Shown here: piece by piece, positions 1 to 8,002 of the stretch
Numbering within the stretch: position 1 is the first letter of the stretch
How the letters are laid out: each line of letters begins with the position of its first letter
From: Kocuria soli
GTDB taxonomy: Bacteria > Actinomycetota > Actinomycetes > Actinomycetales > Micrococcaceae
Direction of reading: 5' to 3'
DNA length: 64,000 nt
Assembly: GCF_003797835.1 (NCBI RefSeq)
Contig: NZ_RKMF01000005.1
Location: 124,001 to 188,000 of the forward strand
Notes under the pieces: generated by a model
What the model was told of the DNA's origin: nothing
Databases searched by the model: none
The model's input: only the letters and a program-made list of their open reading frames with translations
Program-made: the position numbers and the translations under genes

Positions 1-2
1 GC

Positions 3-1211
3 CCCGCCGCGGCAGCCGGCAAGACGATCGGCGGCGGGTTGCTGTTCACCCTGGCACTGATGATGGGCCTGGCCTCGTTCGGCATCGATCTGTACCTTCC
101 CGCCTTCCCGGCCATGACCCGCGAGCTGTCGACCTCGGCCACCGGGGTACAGCTCTCGCTCACGGCGTTCCTCATCGGAGCCGGTGCCGGCCAGCTCGTG
201 TTCGGGCCGTGGTCGGACCGGGCCGGACGGTTGCTGCCGCTGCTCTTCGGCGCGGTGCTCTTCGTCGCAGCCAGTCTCACTGCGGTCGTCGCGGGGACGA
301 TCGAGTTGCTGGTCTCGGCTCGTCTGTTGCAGGGCTTAGCCGGTGCGGCGGGCATGGTCATCGGGCGCGCCATCATCCTCGACCGCGCCAGCGGCGCGGC
401 GGCCGCACGTGCACTGAGCCTGATGATGCTCATCGGCGGCGTGGCCCCGATCATCGCCCCGATCGTCGGCGGGGCGCTGGCCGAGCCGATCGGGTGGCGA
501 GGCCTGCTGGGCATCGTCGCCGGCCTCGGCATGCTCGCCCTGGTGTGCGCTCTCGCCTTCGTCCGCGAATCTCTGCCCCGTGACATCCGTGCCCAACGAG
601 CGGAGAGCGCTGAGCCGGGCCGGTGGAAGGGCTTGCTCTCGCGGGCCTATCTCGGCAACCTCGCCGCCTACGCCTTCGGCATGGCGATCATGATGGCCTA
701 CATCTCCGCCTCACCGTTCGTCTACCAGGACATGATCGGACTGAGCAGCGCGGCCTACGGCATCGCGTTCGCCGTCAACGCCGTCGGCATGATGGCCGCC
801 ACGACCGTTGCGGCCCGGCTCGCGGGACGGTTCTCCCTGCGCGCCCTCACCCGCACCGGCCTGATCATCAGCCTGGCCGCCGTCGCCGTGATCGTCGCCC
901 TCTCCCTGTCCAGTGCAAACGCGGTCTGGCTGATGGTGCCGCTGTTTCTCGCGATCGCACCGCTGGGACTGGTCTTCGGCAACGCCACGGCCCTGGCCAT
1001 GTCCGCCGTGCCCTCTGCCGCGACCGGCTCGGGATCGGCGATCCTCGGCGCGGTGCAGTTCGCCCTGGCCGGCGTCGTCGCCGGGCTCGTCGGCATCGCC
1101 GGGGAGAGCACTGCAGTCCCGCTGGGCCTCGTCATGCTCGGCTGCGCGCTCATCGCCCTCGGCGGCTTGATCCTCGCCCAGCCTCGCTCGCGTGACGCGC
1201 AGACCACCTGA
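3..1211 (+). CDS. Bcr/CflA-type MFS drug exporter, 5' end cut by window edge
   Basis: Proton-driven multidrug exporter of the major facilitator superfamily, in the inner membrane. The signature DLYLPAFPAM of the Bcr/CflA branch lies in the first helix, and the loop 2-3 motif GPWSDRAGR follows about 40 residues later. The remaining 390 or so residues are strongly hydrophobic with about twelve predicted helices, the usual family size. The frame is open to base 3 (codons for PAAAAGKTIGGG precede the first possible TTG at 39), so the true start is probably outside the window and the record is partial. The gene ends 48 bp before an NAD(P)-binding protein and may share its transcript. The substrate cannot be told from sequence. 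Confidence 0.85.
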   Translation, partial: PAAAAGKTIGGGLLFTLALMMGLASFGIDLYLPAFPAMTRELSTSATGVQLSLTAFLIGAGAGQLVFGPWSDRAGRLLPLLFGAVLFVAASLTAVVAGTIELLVSARLLQGLAGAAGMVIGRAIILDRASGAAAARALSLMMLIGGVAPIIAPIVGGALAEPIGWRGLLGIVAGLGMLALVCALAFVRESLPRDIRAQRAESAEPGRWKGLLSRAYLGNLAAYAFGMAIMMAYISASPFVYQDMIGLSSAAYGIAFAVNAVGMMAATTVAARLAGRFSLRALTRTGLIISLAAVAVIVALSLSSANAVWLMVPLFLAIAPLGLVFGNATALAMSAVPSAATGSGSAILGAVQFALAGVVAGLVGIAGESTAVPLGLVMLGCALIALGGLILAQPRSRDAQTT

Positions 1212-1259
1212 ACCACCGACCCTGTCATCATCCAGATCGACCAGAAGGAGACACAGATC

Positions 1260-1913
1260 ATGACCCGCATCCACGTCCTCGGCGGCACCGGATACGCCGG
1301 CACCCACCTCGTCCGCGAAGCCACCCAGCGCGGCCACCAGGCCGTCTCGTACAGCCGCAGCCTGCCCGACGCGCCGGTCGAGGGAGTCGACTACCGCACC
1401 GGCGACGTCCTCGATGATGCCTTCCTTGCATCGGCGTTCGCCGACGCCGACGTCGTCGTCTCGGCACTGTCCCCCCGCGGCCCCATCGGCGACGAGCACA
1501 CCTTCCGCGAGCTCGTTGCCACCGCCGCCGAAATCGCCGCCGACACCGGCGTACGCTTCGGCATGATCGGCGGCGCGGGCTCCTTGTTGACCGAACCGGG
1601 CGGAAGCCGTTACGTCGACGAGCCGGACTTCATCGAGGAGGCCCGGCCGGAGTCACTGATCCTGGCCTCGGTCCTCGACGACCTGACCGCGAACACCGAC
1701 GAGAGGCTCGACTGGTTCTTCGTCAGCCCTGCCGCGGAGTTCGGAGCCCACGCTCCCGGAACTGCTCGAGGCCACTACCGCCTCGGCGGGGACGTTCTGC
1801 TGCGCGATGCGGACGGCGTCTCGGCGATCTCCGGGGCCGACCTCGCACTGGCGATCGTCGACGAGATCGAGCGCCCGGCTCACCGTCAGACGCGCTTTAC
1901 CGTCGCCTATTGA
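1260..1913 (+). CDS. NAD(P)-binding Rossmann-fold protein (NmrA/atypical SDR type)
   Basis: 217-residue single-domain protein with the dinucleotide-binding loop GGTGYAG at residues 8-14, typical of NmrA-like and atypical short-chain dehydrogenases. It has no clear Tyr-x3-Lys catalytic pair, so it may be a redox sensor or an isomerase-like enzyme rather than a classical dehydrogenase. The ATG is preceded by AAGGAG at good spacing. It lies between the drug exporter and the fragments of an aldo/keto reductase and an HxlR regulator. HxlR regulators commonly control genes of this kind, so the patch looks like the remains of an HxlR-regulated stress or redox module. The exact reaction is unknown. 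Confidence 0.8.
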   Translation: MTRIHVLGGTGYAGTHLVREATQRGHQAVSYSRSLPDAPVEGVDYRTGDVLDDAFLASAFADADVVVSALSPRGPIGDEHTFRELVATAAEIAADTGVRFGMIGGAGSLLTEPGGSRYVDEPDFIEEARPESLILASVLDDLTANTDERLDWFFVSPAAEFGAHAPGTARGHYRLGGDVLLRDADGVSAISGADLALAIVDEIERPAHRQTRFTVAY

Positions 1914-2059
1914 GCGATCGCGGCCGTGCCCCTCGCCGGGCGGCGGCGCGACGGCGACGCCGTGCTCCCGCAGCCTGGCGGCCGGCTTGGGCCTCCCTGC
2001 ATCGCCTCGCCGCGACGCCGCCGGCCACGACCGCACCGACCTCTCCACCTCGCGGCCCC

Positions 2060-2230
2060 CGCACGCCCGAGCACCTGGCACAGAACGTCAAGGCCGCCGA
2101 CTTCGCCCTCGACGAGGCCACCCTGGACCGGATCGACGCCCTCACTGCCCCCGGCGTCGACGTCGATCCGCAGAACCGCTACGAGATCCCCGTCCCCGCC
2201 CTGACCGACGCCCGGCTGCGCCGCCGCTGA
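2060..2230 (+). pseudogene. C-terminal remnant of an aldo/keto reductase
   Basis: The last 56 codons of this frame read RTPEHLAQNVKAADFALDEA and on to a normal tail, which closely matches the C-terminal end of NADPH-dependent aldo/keto reductases (the cofactor-phosphate 'RTPEHL' region and final helices). Upstream of about 2060 the same frame becomes arginine- and proline-rich nonsense, and no other frame restores the barrel. The roughly 250 N-terminal residues are therefore missing. This looks like a deletion remnant rather than a working gene. Bases 1914-2059 hold nothing I can recognise. Confidence 0.7.
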
Positions 2231-2237
2231 CGGCTCA

Positions 2238-2275
2238 ATGGGGCCGGCCCCATCGATCAGGATATTGATGGGGCC
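2238..2275. repeat. Palindrome with a third repeated arm between two gene fragments
   Basis: Bases 2238-2253 form a perfect 16-bp palindrome (ATGGGGCC followed by GGCCCCAT). The second arm, extended to 2254, is repeated inverted at 2267-2275 (GATGGGGCC) across a 12-bp spacer, so the middle arm can pair with either side. It sits exactly between the aldo/keto reductase tail and the HxlR tail. It could be an old operator, a terminator, or a scar of the event that truncated both genes. Confidence 0.6.
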
Positions 2276-2404
2276 GCTGGTCTCGTCGAACGCGAGGTCA
2301 CACCGGCGGTCCCGCCGCAGGTCACGTACCGCATCACCGCGACGGGCAGGGGCATGGACGACGTGTTCGCGGCGATCGAGCGGTGGGGAAACGAACATCG
2401 GTGA
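2267..2404 (+). pseudogene. C-terminal remnant of an HxlR-family winged-helix regulator
   Basis: In this frame the sequence reads GLVEREVTPAVPPQVTYRIT, then GRGMDDVFAAIERWGNEHR and a stop. This is the wing (VxPxVPPxVxYxLT) and C-terminal dimerisation helix of HxlR regulators. The N-terminal part with the DNA-recognition helix is absent: upstream lies only the palindrome at 2238-2275. It is a remnant of about 45 residues and is non-functional by itself. Bases 2405-2505 after it hold no recognisable gene. Confidence 0.72.
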
Positions 2405-2505
2405 CAGCGGGTCAGCTTCGGCCTGCGACGAATTTATGCGGCGCGGGCCTTCAGAAGTGGACACGCCGGCTATGGCCGCTGTAGCCATAACCTTGAGTTC
2501 GACGC

Positions 2506-3354
2506 TCACCTCGTCGCGTAGAAAACCACCGCCGAGGCCGCCGCGACGTTCAACGAGTCAACTCCGCCCATCATCGGGATCGTGACTCTTCTGTCGAGCC
2601 GCTGCTCAGTCGCCTGAGTCAACCCAGGACCCTCGGAGCCGAAGACGAGAGCGAGCTTCTCATGATCTTCAGCGACCAGCTCGTCCAAAGTGATCGCACC
2701 CTCCCGCAGCGTCATGCCTGCGACGACGAACCCTGCATCCTGGAGGGTGTTAATACTCTCTGGCCAGGACTCAATCCTTGTCCATGGGACCTGGAAGACC
2801 GTACCCATCGACACCCGGATGGCTCGCCGGTACAGCGGGTCAGCACAGCGAGGGGTCACGAGTACCGCATCAACACCCATCGCGGCGGCAGAACGAATTA
2901 GAGCACCAACATTCGTGTGGTCCACCAGGTCCTCGAGGATCGCGATCCGCGGACGGTCCGGCAGGCTCGCCCGCAAGTGACCCAGTTCCAACGGCTCCGG
3001 CCGTTGCATGGCGGCCAACGCACCGCGATGGAGGTGGAACCCCGTCACAGCTTCCAAAACGTCCTCACCGCCCACGAACAGCGGCACGTCCGGGTGCGCG
3101 TCGATCACGTCGGCCAGATCGGTGACCCACTTCTCCGCCATGAAGAAGGACCGTGGGCGGTGGCCCGCCTCCAGCGCGCGACGCAGCACCTTGGAGGACT
3201 CCGCCAGGTACATGCCGCGTTCGGGCTCGAGCTTGCGGCGCAGTGCGACATCTGTCAGGGAGGTGTAGTCGGCCACCCGTGGATCGTCGGGATCGGTCAG
3301 CCGCAGGAGCTGCGGGAACCGTGCCTCGAGAGCGCCGTCGTCGTTGATGGTCAC
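2506..3354 (-). CDS. TrmH/SpoU-family RNA 2'-O-methyltransferase
   Basis: SAM-dependent ribose 2'-O-methyltransferase of the SPOUT class acting on rRNA or tRNA; the target nucleotide is not predictable. All three SpoU motifs are present in the C-terminal half: motif 1 LEDLVDHTNVGALIRS, motif 2 LVFGSEGPGL and motif 3 IPMMGGVDSLNVAAASAV, which form the trefoil knot. An N-terminal SpoU substrate-binding region precedes them. I place the start at the GTG at 3354, giving 282 residues. It overlaps the stop of the upstream TauE-like gene by 4 bp (GTGA), which implies translational coupling. The longer open frame to 3501 is low-quality sequence antisense-shifted within the neighbour. Confidence 0.88.
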   Translation of the reverse strand: MTINDDGALEARFPQLLRLTDPDDPRVADYTSLTDVALRRKLEPERGMYLAESSKVLRRALEAGHRPRSFFMAEKWVTDLADVIDAHPDVPLFVGGEDVLEAVTGFHLHRGALAAMQRPEPLELGHLRASLPDRPRIAILEDLVDHTNVGALIRSAAAMGVDAVLVTPRCADPLYRRAIRVSMGTVFQVPWTRIESWPESINTLQDAGFVVAGMTLREGAITLDELVAEDHEKLALVFGSEGPGLTQATEQRLDRRVTIPMMGGVDSLNVAAASAVVFYATR

Positions 3355-4217
3355 AGAAGCTGCCTCACCATGTTGGCCAGGGCGACCACACCCAGGATCA
3401 CGATCACCGTGCGCAGGGCCACGGGTGACAAGCGCTGCCCGATCTTGGCCCCCATCCAAGACCCGACGGTCGACGAGACCGCGATCAGCAGCACCACCCA
3501 CCAGTCGATACGGTCGGCGGCGAAGATGATGTAGGAAATGGCGGCCACGATGTTGACCACGGCCACCAACACGGTCTTGACCGCATTGGCCGACTGCATG
3601 GAGGCCAGGAGAAAGACACCCAGGATCCCCAGCAGCAACACTCCTTGGGCGGCCACGAAATAGCCCCCGTACACACCGGCCAAAAACACCAGGACGTACA
3701 GGATGAACGGCTGCGACCCCCGGTCCGGGTCAACTGAACCCGGATCCTCTCCACGGGTGCGCGCAAGCTCCGCCGCACGTTCTGCCTGCCGGTCCTTCCG
3801 CGCTCGGACGGCCGCCTGCAGTCGTGGCTGGAAGACCACGAACGCCAACGCCACCACGATCAGCACGGGGGCCACGTAGGCGAAGACCTGTTCGGGCAAC
3901 AACATCAACAGCGCGGCCCCGACCACACCACCCAGTACAGAGCACGGCACCAGTTTGAGGAGAGTGTGCTCCACGCCCTTGAGCTTGCTGCGGTAGCCCC
4001 ACGCGCCGGTCAGGTTTCCGGCGATCAACCCCATGGCGTTGGACATGGTCGCGGTGACGGGGGGAACACCCATAGTCACCAGGACGGGGAAAGTGACCAG
4101 CGTCCCGGAACCCACGATCGTGTTGATCAGACCGGCCCAGAGACCGGCAAGCAGAATCAGCGCAACCTGCCACCACTCGAAGTGGAAGCCGGCGAGCGCG
4201 TCAGTGAACCATTCCAC
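3351..4217 (-). CDS. Sulfite exporter TauE/SafE family membrane protein
   Basis: 288-residue integral membrane protein of the TSUP family. Two glycine-rich half-repeats (GLWAGLINTIVGSGTLVTFP near the N-terminus and GVYGGYFVAAQGVLLLG in the second half) and about eight hydrophobic segments are typical. A charged cytoplasmic loop (about residues 130-165, rich in Arg/Glu/Asp) separates the halves. Family members move small organosulfur or sulfite-like anions or are orphan permeases, so the substrate is uncertain. It starts 10 bp after the ABC ATPase stop and overlaps the methyltransferase start, so the three genes form one operon. Confidence 0.85.
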   Translation of the reverse strand: MEWFTDALAGFHFEWWQVALILLAGLWAGLINTIVGSGTLVTFPVLVTMGVPPVTATMSNAMGLIAGNLTGAWGYRSKLKGVEHTLLKLVPCSVLGGVVGAALLMLLPEQVFAYVAPVLIVVALAFVVFQPRLQAAVRARKDRQAERAAELARTRGEDPGSVDPDRGSQPFILYVLVFLAGVYGGYFVAAQGVLLLGILGVFLLASMQSANAVKTVLVAVVNIVAAISYIIFAADRIDWWVVLLIAVSSTVGSWMGAKIGQRLSPVALRTVIVILGVVALANMVRQLL

Positions 4218-4227
4218 CTAGCGCCGG

Positions 4228-5013
4228 TCAGTCCTGCCGGAACGCAGCGAAGCGCTGGCCGACGCGCACGAGCTTGAGGGGAAGTCCGTAGGTCTCGGAG
4301 AGCACCTCGGGAGTCATGACCTCCCCGACGGGACCGGCGGCCACCACAGATCCCTCACGCATGAGCAGGGCGTGGGTGAAGCCCGGCGGCACCTCTTCCA
4401 GGTGGTGCGTGACCATCACGACGGCGGGCGCGGTCGGTGAGGCAGCCAGTTCGTTGAGGCGCTCCACCAGGTCTTCGCGGCCACCGACGTCCAGACCAGC
4501 GGCCGGCTCGTCGAGCAGCAGGAGTTCCGGATCGGTCATGAGAGCGCGAGCGATCAGCACTCGCTTGCGTTCGCCGGAGGAGAGGGAGCCGAACTTGCGG
4601 TCGACCAACTTCTGGAGGTCCCAGTCGCGGATGAGCTGGTGCGCACGCTGTTCGTCGTCGGAGTCGTACTGCTCGCGCCACCGGCCTGCCACGCCCCAGG
4701 CGGCGGTGACCACGGTGTCCAACACGGTCTCGCTCGCGGGAATCTGATCGGCCAGGGGCGCGGAGGTGAGCCCGATGCGCGGCCGCAGTTCGAAGACGTC
4801 CACCCGGCCGAGGGTTTCGTCAAGGATCTCCACGGCACCGCGGGTGGGATGCAGACGCGCCGCCGCAATGGAAAGCATGGTGGACTTCCCCGCCCCGTTG
4901 GGGCCCAGGACCACCCACCGTTCACTGGCGTTGACCGACCAGGACACCTGGTCCAGCAACTTCTTGTTGCCGCGGACGAGATCGACATCGGTCATGGTTA
5001 GAACGGTGCTCAT
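4228..5013 (-). CDS. Stand-alone ABC transporter ATP-binding protein
   Basis: 261-residue single nucleotide-binding domain. Walker A is GPNGAGKST (about residues 38-46), the signature is LSSGERKRVLIARAL, Walker B is LLLLDEPAAGLD and the switch histidine lies in MVTHH. This is the full set for ATP hydrolysis. No permease gene lies beside it, so its membrane partner, if any, is elsewhere. The domain style resembles the ATPases of iron or haem importers and the ModF-like photorepair class. The start chosen is the ATG at 5013, which sits 7 nt after a TAGAGT -10 element and so may be leaderless. An in-frame ATG at 4995 is the alternative. Confidence 0.82.
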   Translation of the reverse strand: MSTVLTMTDVDLVRGNKKLLDQVSWSVNASERWVVLGPNGAGKSTMLSIAAARLHPTRGAVEILDETLGRVDVFELRPRIGLTSAPLADQIPASETVLDTVVTAAWGVAGRWREQYDSDDEQRAHQLIRDWDLQKLVDRKFGSLSSGERKRVLIARALMTDPELLLLDEPAAGLDVGGREDLVERLNELAASPTAPAVVMVTHHLEEVPPGFTHALLMREGSVVAAGPVGEVMTPEVLSETYGLPLKLVRVGQRFAAFRQD

Positions 5014-5020
5014 GCGACCA

Positions 5021-5026
5021 ACTCTA
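5021..5026 (-). promoter_or_regulatory. -10 element for ABC ATPase operon, leaderless
   Basis: On the minus strand TAGAGT is followed by 7 nt and then the ATG at 5013. Transcription would start at or next to the start codon, and no Shine-Dalgarno sequence is visible. Confidence 0.55.
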
Positions 5027-5108
5027 GTCGCCACCCAACCCCGTTCAGCCCGTGGCGGAGGCCGCGAGTCGGCGGCCCGGTTGAATTCGCGCTCACCGGA
5101 GCGGACGA

Positions 5109-5114
5109 TAGACT
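5109..5114 (+). promoter_or_regulatory. -10 element for serB, leaderless
   Basis: TAGACT followed by 7 nt and the serB ATG at 5122; no Shine-Dalgarno sequence lies between. The geometry matches a leaderless transcript. No convincing -35 at 16-18 nt was found, as is common in actinobacteria. Confidence 0.6.
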
Positions 5115-5121
5115 CCGCCCC

Positions 5122-6054
5122 ATGACCGACGAACTCGCCGTGATCGCCCTGTCCAAGACTCCCCAGCCCGAGGACGTCGAAGAGATCCTGGCAGAGATCG
5201 AGGACTCGGGAGCCACCGTCGAGCAGCACGGCCGCGTCCGGGTGACCTCGACCGCCTCCGGCGGAGGCGACGAATCCGAAGCCACCGGGTACTCCGCCAT
5301 GACCGCCCGCGTGACGGGCGCGGACCTGGAAAACCTGCGTACGCGGCTACGTCCGGATCCCATGGGATTCCGCTGGCACAGTGTCGACGTGAACGTCATC
5401 CCCGGGCACCTCTTCGATCCCGAGGTCAAGAAGATGGTCATCATGGACGTGGACTCCACGCTGATCCAGCAGGAGGTCATCGAGCTGCTCGCCGCCCACG
5501 TGGGCAGGGAACAGGAAGTCGCCGAGGTCACCGAGCGCGCCATGCGCGGGGAGATCGACTTCGCCCAGTCGCTGCACGAACGCGTGGCGGTTCTCCAGGG
5601 GCTTCCGGAGAGCGTGATCGACGAGGTTGTGGCCCAGGTCCGTCCCAGTGTGGGCGCACGGGTTCTCATCGAAACCTTCCATCGCGCCGGTCACACCGTG
5701 GCCGCGGTCTCCGGTGGTTTCAACCAGGTGCTCGCCCCCCTGGCCGAGAAGCTCGGGCTGGACCACTACTTGGCCAACCAGCTCGAGATCGAGGACGGGC
5801 ACCTGACCGGGCGCGTGACCGGCGCCGTCGTGGAGGCCGAAATCAAGGCACGGATGCTGGAGGAATGGGCCATCAACGACGGCGTCCGTCCCGAACAGGT
5901 CATTGCCGTGGGTGACGGTGCGAATGACCTCAAGATGCTGGCCCGGGCCGGGTTGGGGATCTCCTTCAACGGGAAGCAGGTCCTGCGGGAAGCCGCAGAC
6001 GCGCAAATCAATCTGCCGAACCTCGACTCGGTGCGGTTCTTCGCCGACCTCTGA
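5122..6054 (+). CDS. serB: Phosphoserine phosphatase SerB
   Basis: Last step of serine biosynthesis: hydrolysis of O-phosphoserine to L-serine. It is a cytoplasmic HAD-superfamily enzyme. The catalytic motif I is MDVDSTL, with the nucleophile Asp109 and acid/base Asp111. Motif II (SGG in AAVSGGFNQ), a conserved Lys and motif IV GDGANDLKML follow in order. The about 100 N-terminal residues form the ACT-like region usual for actinobacterial SerB (total 310 residues). The gene is monocistronic, divergent from the ABC operon and closed by a strong hairpin. It is very likely transcribed as a leaderless mRNA. Confidence 0.95.
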   Translation: MTDELAVIALSKTPQPEDVEEILAEIEDSGATVEQHGRVRVTSTASGGGDESEATGYSAMTARVTGADLENLRTRLRPDPMGFRWHSVDVNVIPGHLFDPEVKKMVIMDVDSTLIQQEVIELLAAHVGREQEVAEVTERAMRGEIDFAQSLHERVAVLQGLPESVIDEVVAQVRPSVGARVLIETFHRAGHTVAAVSGGFNQVLAPLAEKLGLDHYLANQLEIEDGHLTGRVTGAVVEAEIKARMLEEWAINDGVRPEQVIAVGDGANDLKMLARAGLGISFNGKQVLREAADAQINLPNLDSVRFFADL

Positions 6055-6098
6055 GTTCCGGAACCACGCCCCCCGTCGTCCTGGCGGCCGTGTTCAAT

Positions 6099-6140
6099 GC
6101 CGAGAGGCCCGCTCGTCACAGGACGAGCGGGCCTCTCGGC
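6099..6140. terminator. Bidirectional hairpin between serB and the SDR gene
   Basis: A perfect 19-bp inverted repeat (arms 6099-6117 and 6122-6140) with the 4-nt loop ACAG separates convergent serB and the SDR gene. There is no U tract on either side, so it is a rho-independent-like stem of the GC-rich actinobacterial kind. Confidence 0.85.
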
Positions 6141-6174
6141 CTCTGGCGGGTGCGGGCGCGACGGCCCGTGGCGG

Positions 6175-6945
6175 TCAGCCGACGGGCTGAGCGGCACCGC
6201 CGTCGGCAGGGAAGTCACCGGAACCGCCGGCCAGCTCCACGTGCCCCGTGGGGACGTCGGCGGTCACCATCTTGGCGATTTCCGTGGCGAACTCGTTGAC
6301 GGACAGCAGTTTGCCGGCGGCCTCGCGTCGGGCTTCCAGAGCCCCCGGCTGCGCGCGGTTGAGCAGCGTGGCGGTCACCGTGCCTTCGATCATGTCCCCG
6401 GACACCACCACGAAGTCCACTCCGCGCTCGGTCATCTCGGGGATCCGTGACGTCAGCTGGTCCTCCCCCGCGCGCTTGGACTTGGCGACCTCCACGTAGG
6501 CGTCCATGGTCTCCACCTCGCGGATGAAGTGCGCCTGGTGGCTGGTCACGAACACCACGCGGCCGCCGTCGGACAGGTGCTTGAGGGCGGCGGTCAGGGC
6601 GGCGTCCTGGGCGTCGCGGTTCAGCCGCATGGCGTAGTCCTCGCCGAGGTCTGACTCCATGCCGCCGGAGGCGTTGAGGATCAGGACGTCCAGGGAACCG
6701 AAGGTGTCCACGGCCTGCTTGAACAGGTTCTCCACGGATTCGGTGTCGGTCAGGTCGGCACCCACCGCAATGCCCTTGCCGCCCGCCTCTTCGATCTCCT
6801 TGATGACCTTGTTGGCGCGCGGCGCCTTCTGTCGGTAGTTGACGACGACGTTGGCGCCCTCGCCCGCCAGGATCTTGGCGGTGTCGGCGCCCACGCCGCG
6901 GGAGGATCCGGTGATGACGACGGTCTTGCCTGCCACGGAATTCAT
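6175..6945 (-). CDS. Short-chain dehydrogenase with FabI-like Tyr-x6-Lys
   Basis: 256-residue Rossmann-fold oxidoreductase. The cofactor loop is TGSSRGVG near residue 13 and the structural motif is LNASGG in place of NNAG. The usual Tyr-x3-Lys pair is absent: the site reads YVEVAKSKRAGE, in which Tyr and the second Lys are spaced Tyr-x6-Lys, as in enoyl-ACP reductases of the FabI/InhA type. The ATG at 6945 has AAGGAG 8 nt upstream; a TTG 18 bp earlier is less likely. It follows fabG by 73 bp on the same strand, recalling the mycobacterial mabA-inhA pair. A role in fatty acid elongation is inferred and not proven, because its N-terminal loop is of the classical SDR kind. Confidence 0.82.
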   Translation of the reverse strand: MNSVAGKTVVITGSSRGVGADTAKILAGEGANVVVNYRQKAPRANKVIKEIEEAGGKGIAVGADLTDTESVENLFKQAVDTFGSLDVLILNASGGMESDLGEDYAMRLNRDAQDAALTAALKHLSDGGRVVFVTSHQAHFIREVETMDAYVEVAKSKRAGEDQLTSRIPEMTERGVDFVVVSGDMIEGTVTATLLNRAQPGALEARREAAGKLLSVNEFATEIAKMVTADVPTGHVELAGGSGDFPADGGAAQPVG

Positions 6946-7018
6946 GAACAGCTCTCCTTGCAATCGAGGGGGTTTTTCGACTGTGTGCGTTGGTGGTTTC
7001 GGGGTGCGGCGGTGTGGG

Positions 7019-7750
7019 TCACAGGCCCATGCCGAGGCCGCCGTCCACGCGGATCACGGTCCCGTTGACGTACCCGGCCCCGGGCGAGGCCAACCACTGA
7101 ACGGCGCTGGCGACCTCGGCAGGATCGCCGAATCGCCCGGCGGGGATGCTGGCCATGTAGTCGGCCGTGACGTCCTCCGGCAGCTCCGCCGTCATGTCCG
7201 TGGTGATGTAACCCGGGGCGACCACGTTGGCGGTGACGTTCCGAGCGCCCAGCTCACGGGTGATGGCCCGCGCCATGCCGATCAGGCCGGCCTTGGAGGA
7301 GGCGTAGTTGGCCTGGCCGGGCGCACCCATGACCCCCACCACGGAGGAGATGAACACGATCCGACCGCGCTTGAGTTTGAGGAAGCCCTTGGTCGCGCGC
7401 TTGGCCACACGAAAGGCGCCGACCAGGTTGGTGTCAAGCACGGACGTGAAGTCGTCCTCGGTCATGCGCATGAGCAGGGTGTCCTTGGTGACCCCGGCGT
7501 TGGCGACCAGGACCTCCACGGGCCCCCAGGTACTTTCGATCTCCTTGAACGCTGCGTCCACGGACTCCGTGGAGCTCACGTCGCACCGCACGGCATCAAC
7601 GCCCTGGGGTGCATCTCCGGTGCGGTGGGTGATGATCACCCGGTCGCCCTGCGCGCGGAAGGCATCGGCGATGCACTTGCCGATCCCGCGGTTGCCACCG
7701 GTGACCAGAACGACGCGAGGTTCTGCGGACTCGGAAGTTGCATCTGCCAT
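7019..7750 (-). CDS. fabG: 3-oxoacyl-ACP reductase FabG
   Basis: NADPH-dependent reduction of 3-ketoacyl-ACP in fatty acid synthesis, cytoplasmic. The 243-residue length is typical. TGGNRGIG (about residues 17-24) binds the cofactor, NAGVTKDTLL is the FabG-specific stretch, and Ser in FISSVVG and the YASSK motif (Tyr-x3-Lys) complete the triad. The C-terminus ends VIRVDGGLGMGL as expected. I start at the ATG at 7750 with GAAAGG upstream; the frame is open further but that part is not protein-like. It is the first gene of a two-gene operon with the FabI-like SDR. Confidence 0.9.
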   Translation of the reverse strand: MADATSESAEPRVVLVTGGNRGIGKCIADAFRAQGDRVIITHRTGDAPQGVDAVRCDVSSTESVDAAFKEIESTWGPVEVLVANAGVTKDTLLMRMTEDDFTSVLDTNLVGAFRVAKRATKGFLKLKRGRIVFISSVVGVMGAPGQANYASSKAGLIGMARAITRELGARNVTANVVAPGYITTDMTAELPEDVTADYMASIPAGRFGDPAEVASAVQWLASPGAGYVNGTVIRVDGGLGMGL

Positions 7751-7823
7751 GAGAGATGGTTGCCTTTCGATCAACGATGTCTGCAGTGCACCAGCGCCGC
7801 TGCGGGCTGCTGATGACCGGCTC

Positions 7824-7829
7824 AGACTA
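7824..7829 (-). promoter_or_regulatory. Candidate -10 for fabG
   Basis: TAGTCT on the minus strand lies 74 nt before the fabG ATG, leaving a leader that contains the GAAAGG ribosome-binding site. No clear -35. Confidence 0.35.
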
Positions 7830-7921
7830 CCCGCGAAACCGTCGGGACACCTTGGGCACGCCCAACCACGCAGGCCCGGCAGGCTTGTGTGAATCGTCGA
7901 CCACCCATGCGCGATCAACGG

Positions 7922-7950
7922 TTGGGCGCCGCTTGAGACAGGTGCACAAT
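7922..7950 (+). promoter_or_regulatory. Candidate promoter for the DUF3099 gene
   Basis: TTGGGC (7922-7927) and CACAAT (7945-7950) are spaced by exactly 17 bp, about 50 nt before the GTG at 8003. Apart from this and the fabG -10, bases 7751-8002 show nothing else. Confidence 0.35.
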
Positions 7951-8002
7951 GGAGGTCTGGCGTCCGGGGACCCGACGCCCATGAAAGGGAAGAGGTGGCT
8001 GC

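Noticed and set aside
2471-2489. Small inverted repeat TATGGC/GCCATA downstream of the RNA methyltransferase
   Set aside because: Only 6 bp with a 7-nt loop and AT-rich; too weak to call a terminator.
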